NCBI GenBank assembly: GCA_025736915.1 | Contig: CP107049.1 | Location: forward strand, 620,001-684,000 | DNA from: Acinetobacter nosocomialis | GTDB taxonomy: Bacteria; Pseudomonadota; Gammaproteobacteria; Pseudomonadales; Moraxellaceae | Reading direction: 5' to 3' | Length of the DNA: 64,000 bases | Shown: positions 26,659 through 33,759 of the stretch, piece by piece | Position numbering within the stretch: the first letter of the stretch is position 1 | Layout of the letters: each line of letters opens with the position of its first letter | Program-made: the position numbers and the translations under genes | The notes under the pieces: generated by a model | The model's input: the letters and a program-made list of their open reading frames with translations, nothing else | Told to the model about the DNA's origin: nothing | The model's database searches: none

Positions 26659-26867
26659 TTCTGCCAGACATTAAAATTATGGTGGCAGAACGAAGGGGGT
26701 TCGCAGACTGGTCAAACGAGGCCAGCACACCCAAAGGTGTCCCCCTCCGTTCCACCGTAGAGGGGGCACGAGGGTGTACACACTAAAAGAAGAATCTTTT
26801 AATGCTCGTTTGATTCGGTCTGCGACAACCGACTGGCAATGTAGGCCAGCACGCAAAGGATAATAGT
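26659..26867 (-). ncRNA. Structured RNA element resembling phage C4 antisense RNA
   Basis: GC-rich island in AT-rich DNA with dense base pairing. An outer helix pairs 26681-26699 with 26740-26755 (GGTGG..AACG..AGGGGG against CCCCCT.CGTTCCACC). It encloses two hairpins, CTGG/CCAG and CACCC/GGTG. A third stem is at 26659-26690 (TTCTGCCA / TGGCAGAA). A further AGAGGGGGC at 26759-26767 can pair with the same C run. I recall similar C4-like elements as abundant small RNAs in Acinetobacter. Minus strand is preferred because it reads like the icd/ash-type frame linked with C4 but has no ATG and contains a stop. The rest of the gap 26382-27160 shows no gene. Confidence 0.5.
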
Positions 26868-26905
26868 CACTCTATTTATCGTCAAGCACAAAAAGTGACA
26901 ACTGT

Positions 26906-26950
26906 TTTAAAATAAATCAGACAAAGTATTTGATAAATCAGTGGGTTTTA
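26906..26950 (+). repeat. Direct repeat copy A (45 bases)
   Basis: Matches 28818-28862 at 40 of 45 positions, same orientation, including an identical 15-base start (TTTAAAATAAATCAG). The two copies flank three small minus-strand genes. Confidence 0.65.
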
Positions 26951-27160
26951 AGATGAACTACAGAATCTACGGGTAAAATCAAATGTTGTTATTTTTATAG
27001 GTTTTTTTAAAAATAATTGAGTTCAGCAATAAAAGATTAGGCTAATTTATGAAGTAGTTCATGAGAATAAATTATAAAACTAAACCTCGTACTCTCAGTT
27101 GGCTTGAGGCTTGGTAAATTCATTTCAATAGCACCCGTTTAAAGATGCTACATAAAATAA

Positions 27161-27544
27161 TTAATGGTTCTTTTTAGAGAATTTATGACCTTTAGGAAGT
27201 GGAGCATCACATGGTTGATCCGTCTTTACATCGACCATTTTCACTGGCCCATCATTGTAGACCGTTACTTTACAGCCTTTTACAACATATTCCTGTTCAA
27301 TACCACCGTACATTTCATCCTCAGAAACAGGAGCTACAGAAGTTACACCATAACAAGCTCCATCAGCACCACATTCAACCTCTACTCCACTAACATCAGC
27401 TCCACCCGCTTCTGCCACTTCTGCTCCAGCAGCTTCCATAGCATCAACTTCTTCAACCTGTGTCTTTGCTGCATATGTATTTGAAAGACTCATCATCAGA
27501 AAAACTGAAAGAAAGAACTTACTACTGCGATTTATTGAATTCAT
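27161..27544 (-). CDS. Small secreted acidic protein of unknown function
   Basis: 127 residues: a signal peptide (KFFLSVFLMMSLSNTYA then AK), an acidic Ala/Glu/Gly/Val-rich stretch (about 30-58), then four Cys residues (ECGADGAC, GCKV, QPCDAP) that could form two disulfides in the periplasm. No family is recognised. It is the last gene downstream of the CDI region on the same strand. Start is uncertain since no good ribosome site is seen. Confidence 0.6.
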   Translation of the reverse strand: MNSINRSSKFFLSVFLMMSLSNTYAAKTQVEEVDAMEAAGAEVAEAGGADVSGVEVECGADGACYGVTSVAPVSEDEMYGGIEQEYVVKGCKVTVYNDGPVKMVDVKTDQPCDAPLPKGHKFSKKNH

Positions 27545-27620
27545 GTTTTATCCATATCTATTGATTTGAAATTGGTGCTTTCTGAGAAGGGATGAAAATT
27601 AATTAGTGATAGTAGAATTT

Positions 27621-28025
27621 CTACTTCAATTTATTTAAAAGCCTTTCTATATCAACCTTATGTTTATTATATACATCTTTCTTTATTTCATATTGAAATA
27701 TTCTATTCAGATGATAACTCAATAGAGTTAAATCTTCATTATTTTTATCAGTTACAATTTCTTCCAAAATTTTCATAAACTGTGACAACGGTGAAATCTT
27801 CAAAAATACTAAATATGGCCTTTCTGATAAAAATGGTAACTTATGTAAATAATAATTCATTAATGTTTTTCTTTCCTTTTTTCCCCATGAAAAATGAGGG
27901 ATTAACTGGAATGCCAAATAATAATTCTCACTATTTAAAGGATAGTTATTCAACAACCAAAAGCATCTTTCCTCATTAGTATATTTTTTTAAATTTTTGA
28001 TAATATTCTTTAATTCATCAACCAT
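27621..28025 (-). CDS. Small basic/aromatic protein, possible orphan immunity protein
   Basis: 134 residues, soluble, rich in Leu, Lys, Tyr and Asn, mostly helical in appearance, no recognised domain. GGAAGG lies at good spacing before the ATG. It has low GC, like the other small genes between here and cdiI. Size and position downstream of a CDI locus fit an immunity protein for a lost or distant toxin, but no sequence motif proves this. Confidence 0.55.
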   Translation of the reverse strand: MVDELKNIIKNLKKYTNEERCFWLLNNYPLNSENYYLAFQLIPHFSWGKKERKTLMNYYLHKLPFLSERPYLVFLKISPLSQFMKILEEIVTDKNNEDLTLLSYHLNRIFQYEIKKDVYNKHKVDIERLLNKLK

Positions 28026-28147
28026 TTAACCTTCCCGAAAACACAAATTTTTATAGATCTTACCTACTATCTCAAACTTTTAAATTGTACAAGTCAAATA
28101 CTTATGTATCAATACAGGGAAAACTCGGCTTCCTCCGTCGCTCTCAT

Positions 28148-28519
28148 TTAGTCCGTGACTTTATAAACACTCAATGGTATAGAAATTTTATATTTCCCGA
28201 TTAAAGATAAGAATTCAGCATTTAAAACCTCAAAATTACATTGCTCATCTTCTGAAATATATACTTCCATAAATAAACTAAAATCATCAGCTCCATTTTT
28301 TATAAAATTTTCAATATTTTTAGAAATAAACTCATAAAATATAGACTCATATTCTTCATCATAATATTCATTAGAAAACTCTTTATTAGAGTTAAACTGA
28401 ATATAATTGGAGTATTCTTCATCAAAAGCAAAATAAATCTTATCACTAGATATATTTTTTAAAGCTTGAATAGCATTCAAAAAAACTCCAGACACATTAA
28501 AAGTCAACCTAATATACAT
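28148..28519 (-). CDS. Small acidic protein, possible orphan immunity protein
   Basis: 123 residues from the ATG at 28519, chosen because GGAG lies 12 bases upstream; a longer frame to 28570 lacks such a site. It is strongly acidic (EEYSNYIQ, EYYDEEYESIFYEF, EDEQCNFE), with no signal peptide or membrane segment. Acidic small proteins are common among immunity proteins that neutralise basic nuclease toxins, and this one lies downstream of a CDI locus. Function is otherwise unknown. Confidence 0.55.
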   Translation of the reverse strand: MYIRLTFNVSGVFLNAIQALKNISSDKIYFAFDEEYSNYIQFNSNKEFSNEYYDEEYESIFYEFISKNIENFIKNGADDFSLFMEVYISEDEQCNFEVLNAEFLSLIGKYKISIPLSVYKVTD

Positions 28520-28817
28520 TATAAAAATTTCTCCAAAATAATTCTGACTGTAAACCCTCATTGCTGCCACAATTGTTTAAGATGTGTCCGCTAAAGTTAA
28601 ATAATCAAAAAGGTAAATTTTTTCAAAAATTACCTATTCATAGCTTAAATTCGAGTTATATTATTAACATTTATATAAACTATTAATTTACACTCTCTAG
28701 GAAGCATCAAGTTTGATTATTAATGCTAAAGCTGATACTAGTTTCAACTTTAAATAGTGCAACTCCCTTTATATCTCTATAAGTTTGCTATTATTGTACA
28801 TAAAAAATGACATTTCA

Positions 28818-28862
28818 TTTAAAATAAATCAGTCAAAGCATTTGATAAATAAATGGTTTTTA
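28818..28862 (+). repeat. Direct repeat copy B (45 bases)
   Basis: 40 of 45 bases match 26906-26950 in the same orientation, about 1.9 kb apart. Could be a scar of duplication or recombination. Confidence 0.65.
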
Positions 28863-28885
28863 GGCCAAGTAACATGAATTATCCT

Positions 28886-28919
28886 ATAAAAATAGGAGGC
28901 CAATCCCTCCTATTTTTAT
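28886..28919 (-). terminator. Terminator after the lipoprotein gene
   Basis: Perfect 14-base stem (ATAAAAATAGGAGG / CCTCCTATTTTTAT) with a 6-base loop, five bases beyond the stop on the minus strand. Confidence 0.82.
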
Positions 28920-28923
28920 GCAT

Positions 28924-29832
28924 TTATTTACAGGTAAATATTGCTTGACCTGAATAACGTTCGCCTTTTGCAGAAAGCTGATTTGTATAGCTTGCGATAA
29001 GTAGAACTTCTTTATTTAAGCCTTGGCCCACTTGCACAAGAAATTGGCCATTTGAATTTATACTTGACGTAGGATCAATCGTTGTTGCGCCAGTAATAAT
29101 ACCTGAATTTGTAGCAAAGTCAGCTTTTTGGCCTGGACTATACGTTGCAGTGTTTGTACTTCTGCCATTCGTTGTTGTAATACTGATTTTAAAAGTAGCT
29201 TTTCCATCCGCTAAAAGTTCAAACTCTGCTGTACCAGCAGTAGAGGTTGCTAAATTTGGTAAAGTCGATGATGAACCGTCGCCCCAATTCGTCAGATAAG
29301 GTTTAGTAAATGCGCTAACCTCACAGGTCTTTTTACCCACAGAAGTCGCGCCTTGGGTATATGCGTTATAAACGGCATACGTCCAATATAAGTTTTGCGA
29401 TTTCTGTAAAATGTCTTGGCTTGAAAGCGTTCCATCAGACTTATATTGATTGGCCGTTCCGTATGACCAACGTCCTAACGCAAAATTTTGATTACCTGCA
29501 ATATCTTTAACTGCTATTTTATCTCCAGTTAACTCATAGTTCTCAAACTTGGTATAGCTTCCATCAGTATTTTGTACTGCTCTATTTGCATCCATTTTAC
29601 CTAATGTGAAACCATTAAAAGGTATTAGCATCATGCTTGCTGTTGCTGTCGGAACAAATGCTGCAGTCACAGTACCTGAGCTATTACTTCTGTCAGTTTG
29701 CTCTTGGCTATTTGACCCCGTATTAGGTGTTTGAGGAGCACTCCAAGAACCACCATCACTACCAGAACCTCCACAAGCAGTTAATGCCAATCCCATTGCA
29801 ATAGAGACCAATGTTTTATTAACTAAAGTCAT
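28924..29832 (-). CDS. Putative lipoprotein
   Basis: 302 residues. Lipoprotein signal with lipobox LTAC (about residues 17-20), then a Gly/Ser/Asn/Gln-rich linker, then a beta-rich domain with two Cys (KKTCEVSAF and a final IFTCK) that may pair. AAGGAAAAAAG precedes the ATG. No recognised domain. The higher complexity and GC than the neighbouring small genes suggest an older chromosomal gene inside the CDI-flanking region, with its own terminator. Confidence 0.65.
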   Translation of the reverse strand: MTLVNKTLVSIAMGLALTACGGSGSDGGSWSAPQTPNTGSNSQEQTDRSNSSGTVTAAFVPTATASMMLIPFNGFTLGKMDANRAVQNTDGSYTKFENYELTGDKIAVKDIAGNQNFALGRWSYGTANQYKSDGTLSSQDILQKSQNLYWTYAVYNAYTQGATSVGKKTCEVSAFTKPYLTNWGDGSSSTLPNLATSTAGTAEFELLADGKATFKISITTTNGRSTNTATYSPGQKADFATNSGIITGATTIDPTSSINSNGQFLVQVGQGLNKEVLLIASYTNQLSAKGERYSGQAIFTCK

Positions 29833-30082
29833 CTTTTTTCCTTTATATTAACTTTTGAAGTATATAAATCTAAATATTTTAATGTTCCCAAAATAAGCAT
29901 TCACGACTGAGAAAACCAATCGAGCCTACCTATACTAGGTAGTATATTTTATGATATTAAAGAAATATATCGAAAATGATGGCTGTTAAATATAAACTCT
30001 ACTCAAAGTTGAGTAGGCTGCCCTACTTAGTTTTTTATCTATAGAAATTTTATTTTTAGAATTTTTCATATCAATTTAAAAA

Positions 30083-30415
30083 TCAGGATAAATAACGAGA
30101 AAATTGCTCTTTCACGATAATTGATTCTAAAGGTAGATAGACCTCACTAGGATAATTTTTAATTCCATCAATCAAGAAAAATCCTAACTCTAGAGCATAT
30201 TTCTTCCAGTTTTCCTCTAAATAGCAAAACTCCACATACTCAAACCAATTCTCTATTATCATGACTAGATCATGTTTAAAATTAATAAAATCATTTAAAG
30301 TATTACTTTTATTAATTATAAAGCCTTTAAAATAATAAAAATCAGCTTCATAATTAATATATTTGAAAACTACCTCTTCTAACTCATTCAGGACATTACT
30401 AGACATTTTATTCAC
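30083..30415 (-). CDS. Small aromatic-rich protein, possible orphan immunity protein
   Basis: 110 residues if translated from GTG at 30415, which has AGGA about 10 bases upstream; an ATG at 30406 is the alternative. Rich in Phe, Tyr, Glu and Leu, soluble, no recognised domain. It has low GC and the same strand as the CDI operon. Immunity function is inferred from context only. Confidence 0.55.
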   Translation of the reverse strand: MNKMSSNVLNELEEVVFKYINYEADFYYFKGFIINKSNTLNDFINFKHDLVMIIENWFEYVEFCYLEENWKKYALELGFFLIDGIKNYPSEVYLPLESIIVKEQFSRYLS

Positions 30416-30542
30416 TATTTATACATCCTGCAGTTAATAATTGACCATATACTCATAGGCATTAATAGATCATAAAATATGCCTATATAAAATTGATAAG
30501 CATATTTTATAAAGTAATATTTCATTTATAACTCTTAGCAGT

Positions 30543-31097
30543 TTATGAAAAATCCAACTTCTTTGGTATTCCATCAAGTCTTTGGACAGAACCGTCTAAA
30601 GTACTTTCTAATGTAACTTCAATTCCATATTTATGAACATAATAGTCAATAACTTTATATAGCTCCTGATAATTATCATCTTCTGAAACAGAAATAGACC
30701 ATACTAATTTGCTAGGATCTCGACTACACACGATGGTATTATATTTAAATTTATTACCTTTCTTTCCTTTTAATATAGCAATATTATTTACATCTTCCCA
30801 TTTAAGGTTTCTTTTTCTTAAAAACAATGTTCTATAATGCCCACCACTCCCATCAATATAAATAGGAAATACTGAAGACAGGCCTGAAAGCATCATAAAA
30901 AACCATCCAACCAAAACCACTAATAAAACAATTGTTTCAAAATTAAAATCAATGATTATATCAGAAAAACCTGTTAGATAGATTTTTCTTAAAACAAAAA
31001 ACAAACCTACAAAACCAATTACTGAAGCAATCAGCACACTAACCCTATCAGAATCTTTATGAACATAAGAAGGTGCCGAGTAATCTAAATCATCCAT
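30543..31097 (-). CDS. Two-helix membrane protein with cytoplasmic domain
   Basis: 184 residues from the ATG at 31097, preceded by AAGGAAAGAAG. Two membrane segments (about 20-39 and 54-76) are followed by a soluble domain with FLRKRNLKWEDVNNI and KLVWSISVSEDDNYQEL, a PH-like layout seen in many small bacterial membrane proteins. It could be an immunity protein acting at the inner membrane against a pore-forming CDI toxin; function is not proven. Confidence 0.55.
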   Translation of the reverse strand: MDDLDYSAPSYVHKDSDRVSVLIASVIGFVGLFFVLRKIYLTGFSDIIIDFNFETIVLLVVLVGWFFMMLSGLSSVFPIYIDGSGGHYRTLFLRKRNLKWEDVNNIAILKGKKGNKFKYNTIVCSRDPSKLVWSISVSEDDNYQELYKVIDYYVHKYGIEVTLESTLDGSVQRLDGIPKKLDFS

Positions 31098-31195
31098 TCT
31101 TCTTTCCTTCTTTATTATTTTGCCTAGGATCAAGTTAAGGCTCCGCTATTTTCCTTGGCGGTTTTTATACTGGTCGTGGTATAAATAAATATTAG

Positions 31196-31293
31196 ACCTC
31201 TTGCATAATTGTACAAAATAAAATCAAGTCGATGGTAAAAGCCTTTGTTTTACAAATCCTAGACTGATCATTTTTTTGATTTATCCAAGAGGT
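31196..31293. mobile_element. Short inverted-repeat element, possible IS-derived remnant or MITE
   Basis: ACCTCTTGCATA at 31196-31207 faces TATCCAAGAGGT at 31282-31293, matching 11 of 12 as an inverted repeat, about 98 bases overall and with no ORF. The ends resemble those of IS5-group elements (from memory). An internal GTAAAA/TTTTAC hairpin is present. Confidence 0.4.
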
Positions 31294-31393
31294 ATCTTGA
31301 CCTACCAAGCCAATATATTTATATAATCCTTTTCATTGCATTCTAACTAAATGTAGTTCAAATTATAAATCTTTACCTAACAAAGCTCAGGTG

Positions 31394-31993
31394 TTACCTA
31401 TACATTTTTGGGAAGTATTCACTTATTTTCTCGTTATCAAATAATCTATCCACAGTAAAATCAACTGTATCAGAGACAGCTATTCCATGATGTAATTCTG
31501 TTGGGAAATCATTAATTGATGCATACACTGTTGGCATTAAATATCTAAAATAATCTCCTATCTTCGTTTCTCGATTATAACCCACAGGGTAGTCTTTGCC
31601 AGCATTATCGCCCTCAAGACTATGATAAATAAAAAAACCTTTTTTTGAAGGCATATTAATTTCATTTAAATCTTCAGAATTTTGCTTACTTTGCACCCAA
31701 AACTCAACATCTTGTCTAGGGTAATTTTCCCCATGGAGTAAAGATGAATACAAATCTAGTATAGTTTCTCCATTTTTTTCTGCAGGATAACTCGCATACT
31801 TTTCTGATTCTTGCCATTTATATTCATTAAGATCATCTAATAAATCTTCAAAGTTAGGTATAACCAACAATGCTTCCGGTAGCCGTCCCCAACAATTATT
31901 CACCATTACTGCTATTTTTCCATTTTTATCCATAGCAAACCATGTAAATATTTCACCAAAACCTGGTTCCCAATCACTTCTAGAAATATGCAT
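31394..31993 (-). CDS. Unknown soluble protein downstream of cdiA fragment
   Basis: 199 residues from the ATG at 31993, chosen for AAAGGAAC upstream. It begins MHISRSDWEPGFGEIFTWFA, is rich in Trp, Tyr and acidic residues, and has no signal peptide. The layout (DWEPGFGEIFTWFAMDKNGKIAVMVNN, later LEGDNAGKDYPVGY) resembles immunity-type proteins of polymorphic toxin systems, but no named family is recognised. It lies directly downstream of a cdiA fragment, as an orphan immunity gene would after loss of its toxin. Confidence 0.6.
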   Translation of the reverse strand: MHISRSDWEPGFGEIFTWFAMDKNGKIAVMVNNCWGRLPEALLVIPNFEDLLDDLNEYKWQESEKYASYPAEKNGETILDLYSSLLHGENYPRQDVEFWVQSKQNSEDLNEINMPSKKGFFIYHSLEGDNAGKDYPVGYNRETKIGDYFRYLMPTVYASINDFPTELHHGIAVSDTVDFTVDRLFDNEKISEYFPKMYR

Positions 31994-32068
31994 TATTTTG
32001 TTCCTTTCGGCCATGTAACTTGACAATTACTACATGTTTCAATAATTACCTTGTACTTCATGACATTT

Positions 32069-32156
32069 CGCATCAAAATTCATCGTTACGTCCATCTGTA
32101 AATTAATTTCACTTTGAACTCTATCTTTATCAAAATTGTTTTGCAGTGCTCCACTA
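32069..32156 (-). pseudogene. Displaced fragment of a cdiA 3' region
   Basis: 88 bases match the resident cdiA at 35380-35467 (82 of 88 identical). The frame is kept: SGALQNNFDKDRVQSEINLQ, then MDVTMNFDAK, against residues about 3446-3475 of CdiA. Beyond it the frame diverges to CHEVQGNY and stops. There is no start codon. This is the trace left when a CdiA toxin end was displaced or exchanged. Confidence 0.8.
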
Positions 32157-32296
32157 GTTAGAGCAACAAATTTAAAATATTTAGCTAAAAAAAGTTATAA
32201 TTTCACAATATGCATAAAATTTACTAGAACTAGGCCCATAATAATTAAAATAGAAGATTCTTTTCTATAAGTTAATAAATAGTTATACATTCTTAA

Positions 32297-32339
32297 TAAG
32301 CTAAGCCCCTATCTGAGTCTCGGATAGGGGCTTAGCTTA
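32297..32339 (-). terminator. Long perfect hairpin after the small gene at 32354
   Basis: 17-base perfect stem (TAAGCTAAGCCCCTATC and complement) with a 9-base loop, 15 bases after the stop. The tail is only weakly T-rich, so it may be bidirectional or protect the 3' end. Confidence 0.65.
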
Positions 32340-32353
32340 ACAACTATATTTAT

Positions 32354-32752
32354 TCAAATATCATAAGCTTTTTTAAGGCGCGGTATTAAATGAATAATTT
32401 GTTCCTTTTCCTCTGGATTATGCTCAGCATATGCTAATGTTATTAATTCTAAAACCGAAGCAAAAACTTTAAATGGCACTTTACCATCAAATTCACCATT
32501 AAAATAAAATTCTGCCGCATCAATAATATGTCCTTCATCATCTACATCATCCATGAGTAAATAAGCTGAAGTTTCCTGAATATTAGCCCCTTCACCTCTA
32601 ATAGCTCTTTTAATAATATCAATAATAGGATCAACCCAAGCAACAGTATTAAAATAATCACTAAAATAATATAATAAAGGTTCTGCTTCTGGATAGTTTT
32701 TTAGAATTGCACTCCAATTATTACTCAACCAATCACTCATTAATTTATTCAT
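32354..32752 (-). CDS. Small acidic protein, candidate orphan CDI immunity protein
   Basis: 132 residues, acidic, helical in appearance, no signal peptide (VDPIIDIIKRAIRGEGANIQ, then DDVDDEGHIIDAAEFYF). AGGAGA precedes the ATG. A frameshifted second copy lies just upstream (32909-33293). Duplication, acidity, small size and place between cdiI and a cdiA fragment make an immunity role likely, though the family is not recognised. Confidence 0.65.
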   Translation of the reverse strand: MNKLMSDWLSNNWSAILKNYPEAEPLLYYFSDYFNTVAWVDPIIDIIKRAIRGEGANIQETSAYLLMDDVDDEGHIIDAAEFYFNGEFDGKVPFKVFASVLELITLAYAEHNPEEKEQIIHLIPRLKKAYDI

Positions 32753-32908
32753 TTAAAAAATCTCCTATTTGATATTTTGGTGAAATAACTGGTAATGCAT
32801 TTGATATTTTCCCAGTATTTCTATTTCTAGTTACATTAAATATTATGGTGAATAAAGGAATAATTTTTATAAAAAATCAGCTTAAATAACTATATTTATT
32901 AAAATAAT

Positions 32909-33293
32909 TTAAATATCATAAACTTTTTTAAGGCGTGGCATTAAATCAATAATTTGTTCCTTTTCCTCTGAATTGTACTCAGCATATGCTATATGCTATT
33001 AACTCTAAAACCGAAGCAAAAACTTTAAATGGCACTTTACCATCAAGTTCATCGTAAAAATAAAATTCAGCTGCATCAATAATATGACCCTCATCCATTA
33101 CATAATTCATAAGAAAATAACTTGATGTTTCTTGGAGGCTATAATAACCTTCACCTCGTATAGCATCTTTAAGGAGGCTAATAAATATATACTCTCCAGT
33201 AGTTGTAAAAAAATAGTTCAGGCTCTGCTTCTGGATATTTTTTTAAATATCATTTCGATTAGTTCTCAACCACTCAATCATATATTGCATCAT
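32909..33293 (-). pseudogene. Frameshifted duplicate of the gene at 32354-32752
   Basis: On the minus strand the sequence reads MIEWLRTNRNDI, then meets a stop, and later resumes as KDAIRGEG, LQETSSYFLM, DEGHIIDAAEFYFYDELDGK and VPFKVFASVLEL, matching the intact copy. One extra base within ATATGCTATATGC breaks the end frame, and the N-terminal part has lost codons. Remaining bases of 32753-33444 show no other gene. Confidence 0.85.
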
Positions 33294-33444
33294 CCCCCCT
33301 ATAATCCCCTGCTTTCTATATACCAATTTATTGTTAAATTTAATAAACTTCTGAAGAATAAAAAATTATCTCTTATTTCATTTCATTAATTTCCATTACA
33401 TTACTTCTCAGATTATTTCTTTATTAATAAACTCATTAACATAG

Positions 33445-33759
33445 TTATATTCTTACATCTCCATTTTGCATTAAAATAATATTTCCAGAACCAAATCTTT
33501 CTTTTATAATTAGCGCAACCTTAAAAATATTAGAAGTTGCGCTTTTATTATTTAAAGAAATTAAAAAATCAGCCTTGAATGAAGCTGGAATTCCAACATC
33601 TTCAACAGCTATTTCTTTTTCATACCCATTTAAATCATCAGCCTCATAAATTATAAAGTCATAATTAAAATAACTAGGAAATTCAAACTTTATAATCTGA
33701 TTAATTTTATCTGTTTCCTCTTTAGTGAAAGCACTATAAGCATGTATATGTATACTCAT
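33445..33759 (-). CDS. cdiI: CDI immunity protein CdiI
   Basis: 104 residues. The ATG follows the cdiA stop codon directly (TAG-ATG), the classic place for the cognate immunity gene. The protein is soluble and acidic (DFIIYEADDLNGYEKEIAVE) and ends QNGDVRI. It should bind the C-terminal toxin domain of the adjacent CdiA and protect the producer and its sisters. Such proteins are highly variable, so identity rests on position, size and strand rather than family motifs. Confidence 0.8.
   Translation of the reverse strand: MSIHIHAYSAFTKEETDKINQIIKFEFPSYFNYDFIIYEADDLNGYEKEIAVEDVGIPASFKADFLISLNNKSATSNIFKVALIIKERFGSGNIILMQNGDVRI

Larger units (their letters stand above)
28520..28923. other. Intergenic region with one hairpin
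   Basis: About 400 AT-rich bases. An inverted repeat at 28611-28635 (AGGTAA and T run against A run and TTACCT) could be a weak terminator. It also contains direct repeat B and the lipoprotein terminator, listed separately. No gene is seen. Confidence 0.45.

Noticed and set aside
26659..26867. A possible small protein (ACWPTLPVGCRR) on the minus strand
   Set aside because: No ATG, and an internal stop; reported instead as an RNA element.
33132..33389. A plus-strand frame over the pseudogene
   Set aside because: It is antisense to the decayed gene copy and has no ribosome site or family.
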